DNA of 64,000 bases from contig JAFWSH010000004.1 of assembly GCA_017519405.1 (NCBI GenBank), positions 1 to 64,000 of the forward strand, written 5' to 3'. This DNA is from Clostridia bacterium. Lineage in GTDB: Bacteria > Bacillota > Clostridia > Christensenellales > Aristaeellaceae. Below are positions 19,868 through 28,183 of the stretch, one piece after another. The first letter of the stretch is position 1, and each line of letters starts with the position of its first letter. Both the position numbers and the translations under genes were made by a program. Below the pieces are notes generated by a model. That model saw only the letters and a program-made list of their open reading frames with translations, had not been told where the DNA came from and did no database searches.

Positions 19868-21361
19868 ATGGAACAGCGCATCACCATCCGCCCGGATCAG
19901 CGGGCCGACTTCACCAACAACGCCGATTTCTGCGTGGGCACCGGCCGCCTGGGCCTGGGGCTGCAGGCGGAGTACCAGGAGCAGCTGCGGGCCGTGCAGG
20001 CCCAGTGCCACTTCCGCTACATCCGGGGCCACGGCCTCTTCCACGACGATATGTCCATCTTTGAGCGCTTCCCCCTCCCTGACGGCACCTGGCAGGAGGG
20101 CTATAATTTCACCTACCTGGACCGGCTGTTTGACAGCTGGCGGGCCGCGGGGATCCGCCCCTTCCTGGAGCTGGGCTTCATGCCCGGCCCCCTGGCCGCC
20201 TCGGAGCAGACCCTCTTCTACTGGAAGGCCCACACCGTCCCCCCGAAGGATGAGGCCGCCTGGGTGAACCTGGTGAAGGCCACCCTGGCCCACCTGAAGG
20301 CCCGCTATGGCGAGGCGGAGGTCTCCACCTGGCCCTGCGAGGTCTGGAACGAGCCCAACCTGCCGGGCTTCTGGGAGAACGCGGACCTGGAGAAATACCT
20401 GCGCCTGTACGAGATCACGGCCCGCGCCGTGAAGGAGGTGCTCCCGGCCATGCCCGTGGGCGGGCCGGCGGTGTGCGGCGGCTCCGTCACCGAGGACTGG
20501 ATCGAGGCCTTCCTGGTCTTCTGCCGGGACAAGGCCCTGCCCCTGGACTTCGTCTCCCGCCACGCCTACATGGCCCAGACCCCGGAGCGCCGGGGCCGCT
20601 ATGTCTACCACACCATGTGCAGCCCGGCGGACACCCTGGCGGAGATGCGCCGCACCCGGGAGCACATCGACCGCTTCCCGGAGTTCCGGGGCCTGCCCAT
20701 GCACATCACGGAGTTCAACACCAGCTACAACCCCCGCTGCCCCATCCACGACACGGCGGAGAACGCCTGCCACATCGCGGGGCTCCTGGCCTGCCTGGGG
20801 GAGGTGGCCGCCAGCTACAGCTACTGGACCTTCGGGGACGTCTTCGAGGAGACCGGCGTGGCCCCCACCCCCTTCCACGGCGGCTTCGGCATGATGGCGG
20901 ACCAGGGCATCATGAAGCCCACCCTCCACGCCTTCCGCTTCTTCACCAATCTGCAGGGCGAGTGTGTCCACCGGGATGAGCACCTGGTGGTGACCCGCCG
21001 CGGGGACGGCAGCTGGGAGGGCATCGCCTGGAACCTCCAGGGCAAGGGCCGGGAGCGCCTGGACCTGACCCTGGATCTGCCCCTCTCCGGCCGCTGGGCG
21101 CTGACGGAGGAGGTGGTGGACGAGGTCCACGGCAACCCCCTGGCCGCCTGGCACGCCATGGGCGAGCCCGCCTCCCTCACGGAGGAACAGCTGGCCTTCC
21201 TGCGCACCGCCGCCCAGGCCCACTGCCGGGCCACCGCTCTCACCGACCCCAAGCAGGTCACCCTGACCCTCTGGCCCAACGGCGTCACCCGCTTCCGCCT
21301 GACCCCGGCGCCCCTCACCCCCGACGTGGGCTATGACTACGGCTGGTACTGCGCGGAGTAA
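19868..21361 (+). CDS. glycoside hydrolase family 39 (beta-xylosidase-like)
   Basis: This TIM-barrel hydrolase has 497 residues. The acid/base is Glu162 in VWNEPN and the nucleophile is Glu282 in ITEFNTS, both in the spacing seen for GH39 beta-xylosidases. A beta-sandwich follows the barrel. No signal peptide is seen, so it acts inside the cell. Two ATGs are available (19862 and 19868), and the second has the better spacing from the AGGAGG at 19855-19860. Xylulokinase is encoded elsewhere in the window, which fits a xylose-releasing role, but other GH39 activities remain possible. The gene ends the three-gene cluster. Confidence 0.9.
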   Translation: MEQRITIRPDQRADFTNNADFCVGTGRLGLGLQAEYQEQLRAVQAQCHFRYIRGHGLFHDDMSIFERFPLPDGTWQEGYNFTYLDRLFDSWRAAGIRPFLELGFMPGPLAASEQTLFYWKAHTVPPKDEAAWVNLVKATLAHLKARYGEAEVSTWPCEVWNEPNLPGFWENADLEKYLRLYEITARAVKEVLPAMPVGGPAVCGGSVTEDWIEAFLVFCRDKALPLDFVSRHAYMAQTPERRGRYVYHTMCSPADTLAEMRRTREHIDRFPEFRGLPMHITEFNTSYNPRCPIHDTAENACHIAGLLACLGEVAASYSYWTFGDVFEETGVAPTPFHGGFGMMADQGIMKPTLHAFRFFTNLQGECVHRDEHLVVTRRGDGSWEGIAWNLQGKGRERLDLTLDLPLSGRWALTEEVVDEVHGNPLAAWHAMGEPASLTEEQLAFLRTAAQAHCRATALTDPKQVTLTLWPNGVTRFRLTPAPLTPDVGYDYGWYCAE

Positions 21362-21385
21362 GCGCCCACCGGCCTGACGGCAAAA

Positions 21386-21437
21386 AGCCCCCGGCCATCT
21401 CCCCATCCAGCGGGGAAGGCCGGGGTCTTTCTCTTTT
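21386..21437. terminator. bidirectional terminator between GH39 and XRE regulator genes
   Basis: CCCCGGCC pairs with GGCCGGGG. T-rich sequence follows on the plus strand (TCTTTCTCTTTT) and AAAAA precedes it, which becomes a T-tract on the minus strand. It serves the two convergent genes. Confidence 0.75.
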
Positions 21438-21457
21438 CTGCCCGGCGAAGGGGCAGC

Positions 21458-22492
21458 TCACGCCATGGCCAGCAGCCGGTCACGCTTCTCCAGGGCCTCC
21501 CTCAGCGCCGTGTCCTCCGTCATGCCCCACTCCTCCCGGAGCAGGCGGACAATGCGGTCCCAGGTCTCCGCGGCCGCCCGGTGCTCCCCCAGGATCTCGT
21601 GGATGTCCGCGATGCCCATGAGGGCGTCCTGGAACCGTGGCCGGGCGGGGTCCCGCTCGAAGGCCAGCTCATACAGGCCGATGGCCCGCCGGTAGTCCGC
21701 CTTCTTCGCATAATACTGCGCCGTCTCGAAGAGGCAGGCCGGGTCCTCCCCGTGCTCCGCCATGAGCTGCTCCATGATGCCGTCCGCCTTGGGCTCGTTG
21801 AAGCGGGCCAGGGCGATGTGGGCCCGGTAGGCCTCCCGCAGGATGGGGTTCACCCCCGGCAGGGTCTGCAGGTGGGCCAGGACTTCCTCCGCCTCCGCCG
21901 CCCGGTGGTCCGCCAGGAGGTTGTCCATCAGCAGCTCCCAGGGCAGGGCACAGTCGGGGTTGGCCCGGGCCACCTCCCGGTAGAAGTCCACGGCCGCCCG
22001 GTGGTTGGCCAGGTTCCAGTCCCACACGGCGTGGCCCTCCGCCATGTTCAGCATCCAGGTGCAGTCCTTCTTCCCCGGGGCCATCCGCACCGCCTCCCGG
22101 GCGCAGCGGCCGGTCTTCCGGGCGTAGGTGCGCATGCGGTGCCAATACAGATAGGCCAGAAGGACGGTGGCCCGCTCCCGGTGCGCCCCCGCCTCCAGCT
22201 GCCCCTTCAGGAAGTCCTCATACTCCCAGAACAGCTCCCGGGGGAGCTCCTCCTCCGTGTCCAGGCGGTTCTCCACCCGGTTGAGGCGCTGCTCCGCCGT
22301 CAGGTCAAACAAGTCGTCGATGCTCACCCCGAAGATCTCCGCCAGCCGGGGCAGCAGGGTGATGTCGGGCATGGCCGCCCCGTTCTCCCACTTGGAGACC
22401 GACTGGGCCCCCAGCCCCAGCTGCTGGGCCAGCTGCTCCTGGGTGAGCTTTGCCTTCAGCCGCAGCTGTCTGATTTTCTTCCCCAGTTCCAT
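21458..22492 (-). CDS. XRE-family transcriptional regulator with TPR-like C-terminal domain
   Basis: Residues 1-55 form a lambda-repressor-type helix-turn-helix (KLTQEQLAQQLGLGAQSVSKWE). The remaining ~290 residues of 344 are helical repeats resembling tetratricopeptides (for example AQYYAKKADYRRAIGLYELA). This layout is typical of Gram-positive regulators controlled by peptides or partner proteins, but no peptide gene is visible next to it. The start at 22492 (MELGKK) follows GAGGAGG, and an upstream in-frame start at 22519 precedes that site. Its own promoter lies at 22538-22566 and it is transcribed alone. Confidence 0.88.
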   Translation of the reverse strand: MELGKKIRQLRLKAKLTQEQLAQQLGLGAQSVSKWENGAAMPDITLLPRLAEIFGVSIDDLFDLTAEQRLNRVENRLDTEEELPRELFWEYEDFLKGQLEAGAHRERATVLLAYLYWHRMRTYARKTGRCAREAVRMAPGKKDCTWMLNMAEGHAVWDWNLANHRAAVDFYREVARANPDCALPWELLMDNLLADHRAAEAEEVLAHLQTLPGVNPILREAYRAHIALARFNEPKADGIMEQLMAEHGEDPACLFETAQYYAKKADYRRAIGLYELAFERDPARPRFQDALMGIADIHEILGEHRAAAETWDRIVRLLREEWGMTEDTALREALEKRDRLLAMA

Positions 22493-22537
22493 GGGTTCTC
22501 CCTCCTCTTGCTTCATCACGGTTCTGCCGGCACCGTC

Positions 22538-22566
22538 ATGGTAGCACAGGACCCCCGTCGGCGCAA
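22538..22566 (-). promoter_or_regulatory. promoter of the XRE regulator
   Basis: On the minus strand TTGCGC and TACCAT are separated by 17 bases, with TGC before the -10 (extended -10). It is 46 bases before the start codon. Confidence 0.5.
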
Positions 22567-22618
22567 TGGCGCATCAGGCGGATGGGGTTGCCCATCGGTG
22601 GAGCCCGCCCCGCCCACG

Positions 22619-22638
22619 GAAAAAGGGAGGCGCCTCCC
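22619..22638 (-). terminator. terminator of the corC-to-polyferredoxin operon
   Basis: On the minus strand the palindrome GGGAGGCGCCTCCC is followed by TTTTT. It lies 46 bases after the stop of the polyferredoxin-thioredoxin gene. Confidence 0.65.
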
Positions 22639-22683
22639 TCCGGAAGCCCCTCCCTGTCTTTTTCGTCTGTGTGGGTTCCTCTC

Positions 22684-24201
22684 TCACGGCGCCCCGTCCC
22701 CCTCCGCCAGGCGGATCAGCTCCTCCAGCATCTCCGGGGTCATGGGCCGCTGCTCGTTGAAGACCACCTCGCCCCGGCGGTTCAGCACCAGGGTCCGGGG
22801 CATCACGTTGTCCCCGCCCATCAGCTCCACCACGGAGCCCTCCTGCCGGTCCAGGGCAAAGCGCACCTGCCACCCCTCCCAGCCCTGCTGCCGGATGTAG
22901 TCCGCCATCTTCGGCGTGGCCTCCAGCCAGTGGTGGACCGCCAGCACCGTCAACCCGGGGTGGGCCTGCACCATGGCCTCGAAATACGGCAGCTCCGCCA
23001 CGCAGGGCCCGCAGTAGGTGGCCCACTGGTTGATCATCACGATGCTGCCCCGGGTCTGCGCCAGGTGGAAGTCGGACCCGTCCGCCAGCGTAAGGCTGAA
23101 ATCCGGCAGCTGCTGACCCACTTCGTGGCCCAGGGGGGCGCTGCTCTCCCAGGTTTCCGTCTCCACCGCCGCCCCGGGCCCGGCGGGCTGCGAACCCGCC
23201 GGCGCCGGCCAGTTCACCCACACCAGCACCGCCGCCAGCAGCACCCAGGGGGCAAGGCGAAGCCAGAAGGCGCGCTTCCCGGCGGCAGGCTTTTTCACCT
23301 CCGGCGCCGCGTCCACCCCGGGCAGGGCGGGTCCCTGCAGGGTCAGCCGGCCGCAGCCCAGGGTGATGGCCCCCTCCGGGCAGACCGCCACGCACCGGCC
23401 GCAGGCGATGCACTCCCGGTCCCCCACCGTCCGCACGTCCATGGGGCAGCGCCGGACGCAGGCCCCGCAGCCGGTGCAGCGGCCGGGGTTCACCCGCATC
23501 CCCGTGAGGGCAAAGCGGTTGAAGAGCCCGTACAGCGCCCCCAGGGGGCACAGGAAGCGGCAGAAGGCCCGGTGGAGGAAGACGCAGGCCAGGACGATCA
23601 GCACCAGGATCACAAACTTGTTGGTGAACAGGGCCCCCAGCTGGGCGAAGAGGCCTCCGTTGGCCGGGTTGCTCAGCAGACCCACCGCCCCCTCCAGGGT
23701 TCCGGCGGGGCAGATGTATTTGCAGAAGGCGGGCAGGGGCTTCCCGTGCATCAGGCCATAAACCAGCGGAACGGCCACCGCCATCACCGCCAGGACGGCG
23801 TACTTCAGCCAGGACAGCGCCCGGGTCACCCGGCTTTTCCGGATCTTGGGTGTGGGCAGTTTGTTCAGCAGCTCCTGCAGGAGGCCCATGGGACAGAGCC
23901 AGCCGCAGACAGTACGGCCCAGGGTGATGCCGAAGAGCAGCAGCATGCCCAGCACATACCAGCCCGTGCCGTGGCCCGCGCCGGCCAGGGCGTTCTGCAG
24001 CGCCCCCAGGGGACAGGCCCCCACCGCCCCCGGGCAGGAGTAGCAGTTCAGGCCCGGCACACACAGGGCTTTTGCCGGTCCGGTGTAGATCTTTCCCTCA
24101 ATGAAGCCCCGCACATGGGCATTGTAAAGCAGGGCGGCATAGAGCTGGACCAGCCTGCGGGGGGCCGGTCTGCCGGATTTCCTCACCCCGGACTCAGCCA
24201 A
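22684..24201 (-). CDS. fusion of NapH-like membrane polyferredoxin and TlpA-like thioredoxin
   Basis: The first ~300 residues of 505 are a NapH/CcoG-type membrane iron-sulfur protein. It has several helices, with cysteine motifs on the loops (CGWLCPMG and CRFLCPLG) and two 4Fe-4S motifs (CTGCGACVRRCP and CIACGRCVAVCP). A further helix near residue 310 leads to a TlpA/ResA-like redoxin domain with active site Cys397-Cys400 (TYCGPC) that should lie outside the membrane. The natural reading is that electrons pass from the cytoplasmic side through the iron-sulfur centres to an extracellular dithiol. It overlaps the preceding small membrane gene by 8 bases. The role (thiol reduction, cytochrome or metalloprotein maturation) is inference. 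Confidence 0.88.
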   Translation of the reverse strand: MAESGVRKSGRPAPRRLVQLYAALLYNAHVRGFIEGKIYTGPAKALCVPGLNCYSCPGAVGACPLGALQNALAGAGHGTGWYVLGMLLLFGITLGRTVCGWLCPMGLLQELLNKLPTPKIRKSRVTRALSWLKYAVLAVMAVAVPLVYGLMHGKPLPAFCKYICPAGTLEGAVGLLSNPANGGLFAQLGALFTNKFVILVLIVLACVFLHRAFCRFLCPLGALYGLFNRFALTGMRVNPGRCTGCGACVRRCPMDVRTVGDRECIACGRCVAVCPEGAITLGCGRLTLQGPALPGVDAAPEVKKPAAGKRAFWLRLAPWVLLAAVLVWVNWPAPAGSQPAGPGAAVETETWESSAPLGHEVGQQLPDFSLTLADGSDFHLAQTRGSIVMINQWATYCGPCVAELPYFEAMVQAHPGLTVLAVHHWLEATPKMADYIRQQGWEGWQVRFALDRQEGSVVELMGGDNVMPRTLVLNRRGEVVFNEQRPMTPEMLEELIRLAEGDGAP

Positions 24202-24679
24202 GGCCGATGCACTCCGCGCAGAGATTGACAGCCTTCACCAGCACGTCCCGGATGCTGCCGTCCAGGAAGCCCACGGCCACCAGCAGCACCGCCAGCGCCA
24301 GCACCACCGCCCGCACGATGGTGACCCGCCGCTTTTCGGGACCGTCCTGCTCCCGCTTCTCCCAGAGCGCCCGCGCCTGCTTCATCTGCGCTGCCGCCTC
24401 CGGCACCGTTGCCGCCCTTTCCGCGTTCCGGTCCCGGACCCCCAGCGCCGCCGCGACGGCCGTCGCTGCCGCCCACAGCAGGAACAGCGGCAGCAGGCGC
24501 ATCAGGGCCTCCCCCACCTTCTCCCGGGTGTAGATCCAGGCCAGGGGATCCGTCTCCCGCGCCGCCAACCCGGCCCGATAGATGCCCAGGGCGGACAGGC
24601 AAAGAAACCCCGCCAGCGCAACGCTCAGCAGGGTTGTCAGAATCAGGATCACCCGATCCCGCATGCGGTTCTTCTCCAT
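24194..24679 (-). CDS. two-helix membrane protein of unknown function
   Basis: The gene encodes 161 residues with hydrophobic helices at about 10-33, 60-80 and 120-138 and a charged linker (about 82-118). The N-terminus is MEKNRMRDR, and the ribosome site GAGGGG precedes it. A CAEC pair occurs near the C-terminus. I recognise no family. It sits between the CapA-like and polyferredoxin-thioredoxin genes, overlapping the latter, so it is probably a partner of the redox fusion. A longer in-frame reading upstream would overlap the CapA-like gene and is unlikely. Confidence 0.75.
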   Translation of the reverse strand: MEKNRMRDRVILILTTLLSVALAGFLCLSALGIYRAGLAARETDPLAWIYTREKVGEALMRLLPLFLLWAAATAVAAALGVRDRNAERAATVPEAAAQMKQARALWEKREQDGPEKRRVTIVRAVVLALAVLLVAVGFLDGSIRDVLVKAVNLCAECIGLG

Positions 24680-24690
24680 TCTATCGCCCC

Positions 24691-25965
24691 TCACTCCGCC
24701 AGGCGCACCGGGGAGTCGCCCAGCTTCTTGGCCACCCGCTCCGCCGCTTTGGTCCGCGCCCGGGTCTGGTCCTTGTCCAGGCCGTCCGGGGCTTCCCCCG
24801 CCGCGGCAATCACCCGGTAGCTGGTGACCCCGTCCAGGGAGAAGCGCCAGATGAAGGTGGGGGTATAGGTCACCTCGTCCACCGCCACCGCCCCGGCGGC
24901 GTCCACCGTGACGGTGAGGTTCAGCAGCATCCCCGCCACGGCGTTGTTGCTCCGGGACTCGCTGAGGAGGTTCCCCAGGCACCAGGCGCACAGGGCCTTC
25001 CGCTCCGTGCCGTCCGCCCCGGCGGCGGTGATCCACTCCACCGGCTGCACATTCCGCGCCCCGCTGCCCAGGATGATGTCCGCCCCGGCGGCGGTCATCT
25101 CCGTGGCCAGGGTCCGCTGGGCCGCCGTGGGGTTGGCCGCATCCCGCTTGCCCCAGTGGACGCTGACCACCACCACCTGGGCCCCCGCCGCCCGGGCCGC
25201 CGCGATGTCCGCCGCCGCCCGGTCCGTCAGGGGGTAGAGGCTGGCGTGCCCGTCCTTTTTGATGGCGTTTTTGCTCTTGCTGCTGGGGTTCATGGTGAAG
25301 TGCAGCAGGGCCACCCGGACGCCGCCCACCTCCCGGATGGAGGCCGCCGGATCCGCGCTCTCCTCGTCCGTGAAGGCCCCCAGTCCCCGCAGGCCCTGGG
25401 CCTCCGCCGCGTCCAGGGTGCCGGCCATCCCCGCCGTGCCCTGTTCCCAGGCCGCCGGGAACCCCAGGGCCACGGTGTTCACGCCCCCCGCTGAGAGCAT
25501 GCGCATCACCTCCGGCGGCACCACCAGCGTGGACATGCTCTTCCCCGGCACCACCAGGTTCTCCAGGGTCACCAGGGTGATGTCCCCCGCCATGTGCTCC
25601 CGCAGCATGGCCAGGAGGTCGTCGAAGTCATACTTCTTGGCGGCGGAGTAGTAGCCGGACTGGCGGACGGACTTCTCCACCGCCACGGTGCCGCCGGCGG
25701 TGAGGGTGAAGCGCCCGCCAAGCGCCGGGGTGTACGCCGGCGCCGCGGTCTCCCGGGGCGCCGCGGTCTGGGGGTTGGTCAGGCGGATCTCGCCGGTCCC
25801 CGTCTCCCCTGAGGCGGTGCGGACCGTGGCCTGCTGCTGCGTCACCGCGGGATCCCCCTCCCGCCACAGCACAGGCAAAAGGGCGGCGTAGCACGCTGTC
25901 ACCGCCGCCGCCAGAATCAGCATCAGCACCGTGCCGGCGCCGATCCCCCGCCTGCCCCGCTTCAC
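24691..25965 (-). CDS. CapA/PgsA-family protein (metallophosphatase-like fold)
   Basis: This 424-residue protein has an N-terminal membrane anchor (about residues 8-30) and a Thr/Pro/Ala-rich spacer. Its large extracellular domain is of the CapA type (GGTVAVEKSV, VTLENLVVPGKS, HFTMNPS, VSVHWGK and IILGSGARNVQP). CapA proteins are linked to poly-gamma-glutamate and other capsules, but no capB/capC is present here and many Clostridia carry such stand-alone genes. The usual catalytic Asp/His of the fold are only partly kept (FTAGGT where most have GDxM), so activity is uncertain. It lies 8 bases from the 41-aa membrane gene. Confidence 0.82.
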   Translation of the reverse strand: MKRGRRGIGAGTVLMLILAAAVTACYAALLPVLWREGDPAVTQQQATVRTASGETGTGEIRLTNPQTAAPRETAAPAYTPALGGRFTLTAGGTVAVEKSVRQSGYYSAAKKYDFDDLLAMLREHMAGDITLVTLENLVVPGKSMSTLVVPPEVMRMLSAGGVNTVALGFPAAWEQGTAGMAGTLDAAEAQGLRGLGAFTDEESADPAASIREVGGVRVALLHFTMNPSSKSKNAIKKDGHASLYPLTDRAAADIAAARAAGAQVVVVSVHWGKRDAANPTAAQRTLATEMTAAGADIILGSGARNVQPVEWITAAGADGTERKALCAWCLGNLLSESRSNNAVAGMLLNLTVTVDAAGAVAVDEVTYTPTFIWRFSLDGVTSYRVIAAAGEAPDGLDKDQTRARTKAAERVAKKLGDSPVRLAE

Positions 25966-25972
25966 CGTCTGC

Positions 25973-26098
25973 TCACCAGAACCGGGAGAACAGGGCCGAG
26001 ACCACCACCGTGATCACCATCACCGCGGCGATCACCAGACAGAGGATCCGGGTCAGCTTCTTGCCCATGTCCTCATGCTTTTTCTCCTGCTTTGACAT
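25973..26098 (-). CDS. 41-residue single-pass membrane protein
   Basis: A short frame begins MSKQEKKHEDMGKKLTR and continues with one hydrophobic helix of about 20 residues ending SALFSRFW. The start follows AGGAGG at the right distance. It overlaps the 3' end of the CorC-like gene by 26 bases and ends 8 bases before the CapA-like gene, so it is embedded in the operon. Basic residues before the helix predict the N-terminus inside. I do not know its function. Its position suggests a small subunit of one of the neighbouring membrane proteins. Confidence 0.7.
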   Translation of the reverse strand: MSKQEKKHEDMGKKLTRILCLVIAAVMVITVVVSALFSRFW

Positions 26099-27353
26099 CT
26101 GCTTCCTCCTGTTGTATCTGTGCAATGCTCACCTGGGTCACCCGCCGCCGGTCCATGGCCGTGACGCGGCAGCGCAGCCCGGCCTCCTCAAAGGCCGCCC
26201 CCACCGCAGGGATGTGGCCCAGCACCTCGGCGGCCCAGCCGCCCACGGTGTCCGCCTCGTAGGTGTCCTCCACCCCCAGGCGTTCCAGGCATGCCGAGAG
26301 CTGCATACCGCCGCTCACCAGCCACACGCCGTCCTCGCCCTGCACCATCTCTTCGCTGACGTCGTCGTGCTCGTCATAGATCTCCCCCACCAGCTCCTCC
26401 AGGGCGTCCTCCAGGGTCACAATGCCCTCCATGCCGCCGAACTCGTCCAGCACCACCACCAGGTGGGTGCGGGTGGACTGGCACAGCTTCAGCAGGTTGG
26501 AGACCGTCAGGGTGGCCGGGGCGTACACCGGCGGCACCATCACGTTCCTCAGGTCCGTCTCCCCCCGGTGCAGGGCGGTGTAGAAGTCCTTCTCGTTCAG
26601 CACGCCCACCACGTGGTCCATGTCCTCGTGGTAGACCGGCAGCCGGGAGTAGCCGCTCTCCCGGAAGAGGGTCTGGGCCTCCTCCATGGGGGTGTCGTCC
26701 GCCAGGGCGGTGACGTCCACCCGGGGGGTCATGATGTCCTTCACGTCCTGGTCCACAAACTCGATGGCGCTGCGGATGAGGCTGCTCTCGTGGGCGTCCA
26801 TGCCGCCCTCCTGCTGGGCCTCATCCACCATGGTGATCAGCTCCTCCTCGATGTCCGGCTCCTCCGCCTCCTCCCGGGGATGGCGGCGGGAGAGATACCG
26901 CTGCCAGCAGCTGAAGAGGCGGCACACCGGGGAGAGCACCGTCAAAACCACGCGCATGGGCCGGGCCGCGCGGCAGGCAATGCGCTCCGGGGCGCGGCGG
27001 GCCAGGGTTTTGGGGGTCACCTCCCCCAGGAAGAGCACCAGCAGGGTCATCACCACCGTGGAGGCCGTGGCCCCCAGGTCCCCCAGCCACATGGCGAAAA
27101 GCAGGGTGGCGATGGCGGTGCCGCCGATGTTCACCAGGTTGTTGCCCACCAGGATGGCGGAGAGGAGCCTGTCCCCGTCCTCGGTCAGGGACAGGGCCAG
27201 GGCCGCCCCGGCGCTGCCATGCTGCTGCATGGTCTTCAGCCGGACGCGGCTGGCGGACATAAAGGCCGTCTCGGCGGCGGAAAAAAAGGCGGAGAGGGCC
27301 ACACACGCGGCCAGCACGGCCAGCAGGACCCAGACTGCGGGACTCACGGACAA
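26073..27353 (-). CDS. CNNM/CorC-type transporter-associated protein (hemolysin-like)
   Basis: This membrane protein has about four N-terminal helices of the CNNM (DUF21) domain, with the phrase FFSAAETAF near the start, then a CBS-domain pair (about residues 200-320; MTPRVDVTAL, LPVYHEDMDHVVGVLNEKD) and the CorC_HlyC domain (about 340-420). The family is linked to magnesium and cobalt efflux or homeostasis. The start is uncertain. A TTG at 27353 lies 5 bases after AAAGGA and a GTG at 27347 lies 11 bases after it. A GTG at 27386 lacks a ribosome site and is only about 20 bases from the predicted transcription start. It is the first of five minus-strand genes ending at 22684. Confidence 0.88.
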   Translation of the reverse strand: MSVSPAVWVLLAVLAACVALSAFFSAAETAFMSASRVRLKTMQQHGSAGAALALSLTEDGDRLLSAILVGNNLVNIGGTAIATLLFAMWLGDLGATASTVVMTLLVLFLGEVTPKTLARRAPERIACRAARPMRVVLTVLSPVCRLFSCWQRYLSRRHPREEAEEPDIEEELITMVDEAQQEGGMDAHESSLIRSAIEFVDQDVKDIMTPRVDVTALADDTPMEEAQTLFRESGYSRLPVYHEDMDHVVGVLNEKDFYTALHRGETDLRNVMVPPVYAPATLTVSNLLKLCQSTRTHLVVVLDEFGGMEGIVTLEDALEELVGEIYDEHDDVSEEMVQGEDGVWLVSGGMQLSACLERLGVEDTYEADTVGGWAAEVLGHIPAVGAAFEEAGLRCRVTAMDRRRVTQVSIAQIQQEEADVKAGEKA

Positions 27354-27412
27354 TCGATTCCTTTCTCGGTATGGGTTCCGAACCACGGGCTGTCACCGGG
27401 CAGCCCGGGGAA

Positions 27413-27441
27413 AGTATAGCACGAACGGGCACGGATTGCAA
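27413..27441 (-). promoter_or_regulatory. promoter of the corC-like operon
   Basis: On the minus strand TTGCAA and TATACT are separated by 17 bases. The predicted transcription start is about 50 bases before the TTG start codon. Confidence 0.7.
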
Positions 27442-27479
27442 CGAACCGGCCGGGGTGCCCGCCCGGCGGATATACGGAA

Positions 27480-27520
27480 ACCGCCCGCCGTCCCCCGGTG
27501 ACCGGGGTCGGGCAGGCGGT
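27480..27520 (-). terminator. probable terminator of the ylxM-ffh-rpsP-khpA operon
   Basis: On the minus strand ACCGCC-type and GGGCGGT-type arms form a long G/C stem with an inner CCCGG/CCGGG pair, followed only by TTTCC. The weak T-tract means some read-through towards corC is possible. Confidence 0.45.
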
Positions 27521-27525
27521 ATGAA

Positions 27526-27846
27526 TCAGGCATCCTCGCCGGGGGCGGGGGCTTCCCAACCTTCGTCGGAATCCTCCTCCGCGTCCTCGCCCAGGTCGTC
27601 CATGATGGACTCGATGGGGCGCTGGATCTCCACAAACACATGCGTGCCGTCCTTGGGGGTGGCGGCCTTCACCAGGGTGCGGATCGCCTTGGCGATGCGG
27701 CCCTGCTTGCCGATGACCTTGCCCATGTCCTCCTCGGCCACATTCAGCTCCAGGATGACACCTTCCGGCCCTTCGGTCTTCTGCACGCGAACCTGTTCAG
27801 GATGATCCACCAAGGATTTTGCCACAAACGTGAGCAGTTCCTCCAT
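27526..27846 (-). CDS. khpA: KH-domain RNA-binding protein KhpA
   Basis: This small KH-domain protein has 106 residues, with the GxxG loop GKQG at about 47-50 inside MGKVIGKQGRIAKAIR. KhpA (YlqC) binds RNA with KhpB and affects cell-division and growth genes in Gram-positive bacteria. The usual protein has about 80 residues, and here an acidic tail of about 25 residues follows (EDAEEDSDEG). It lies just after rpsP, the standard order in Bacillota. Confidence 0.92.
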   Translation of the reverse strand: MEELLTFVAKSLVDHPEQVRVQKTEGPEGVILELNVAEEDMGKVIGKQGRIAKAIRTLVKAATPKDGTHVFVEIQRPIESIMDDLGEDAEEDSDEGWEAPAPGEDA

Positions 27847-27865
27847 GGATACTCCTTTCTGCGGT

Positions 27866-28108
27866 TCAGTCGATGACGCCGGTCTTCTTCAGCAGCACGC
27901 GGACCGTGTCGGTGGGCTGGGCGCCGTTGCCGAGCCAATACTTGGCGCGCTCGCCGTCCACCTTGATCTCAGCGGGCTTCTCCATGGGATTGTAGTAGCC
28001 GATCTGCTCGATGAAGCGGCCGTCCCGGGGGCTGCGCTCGTCGGCGATGACGATGCGGTAGAAGGGCTTCTTCTTCATGCCCATTCTCTTCAGGCGAATC
28101 TTGACCAT
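27866..28108 (-). CDS. rpsP: 30S ribosomal protein S16
   Basis: This is a complete S16 of 80 residues ([20 protein letters not shown] at the N-terminus, then [12 protein letters not shown]). It is a component of the 30S subunit body. It lies between ffh and khpA, as in other Bacillota, with a clear ribosome site. Confidence 0.97.
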   Translation of the reverse strand: MVKIRLKRMGMKKKPFYRIVIADERSPRDGRFIEQIGYYNPMEKPAEIKVDGERAKYWLGNGAQPTDTVRVLLKKTGVID

Positions 28109-28183
28109 GGTGATTTCCTCCTCAGTGTGTGTTGGTTGTATGGTGCACCGCCCTGCGGCGGCGTCCGTCGGGTGGAGTGGGGC

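Noticed and set aside
24680..25036. Extension of the two-helix membrane protein over the capA-like gene
   Set aside because: The residues are Gly/Arg-rich antisense-like sequence without a ribosome site. MEKNRM at 24679 has one.
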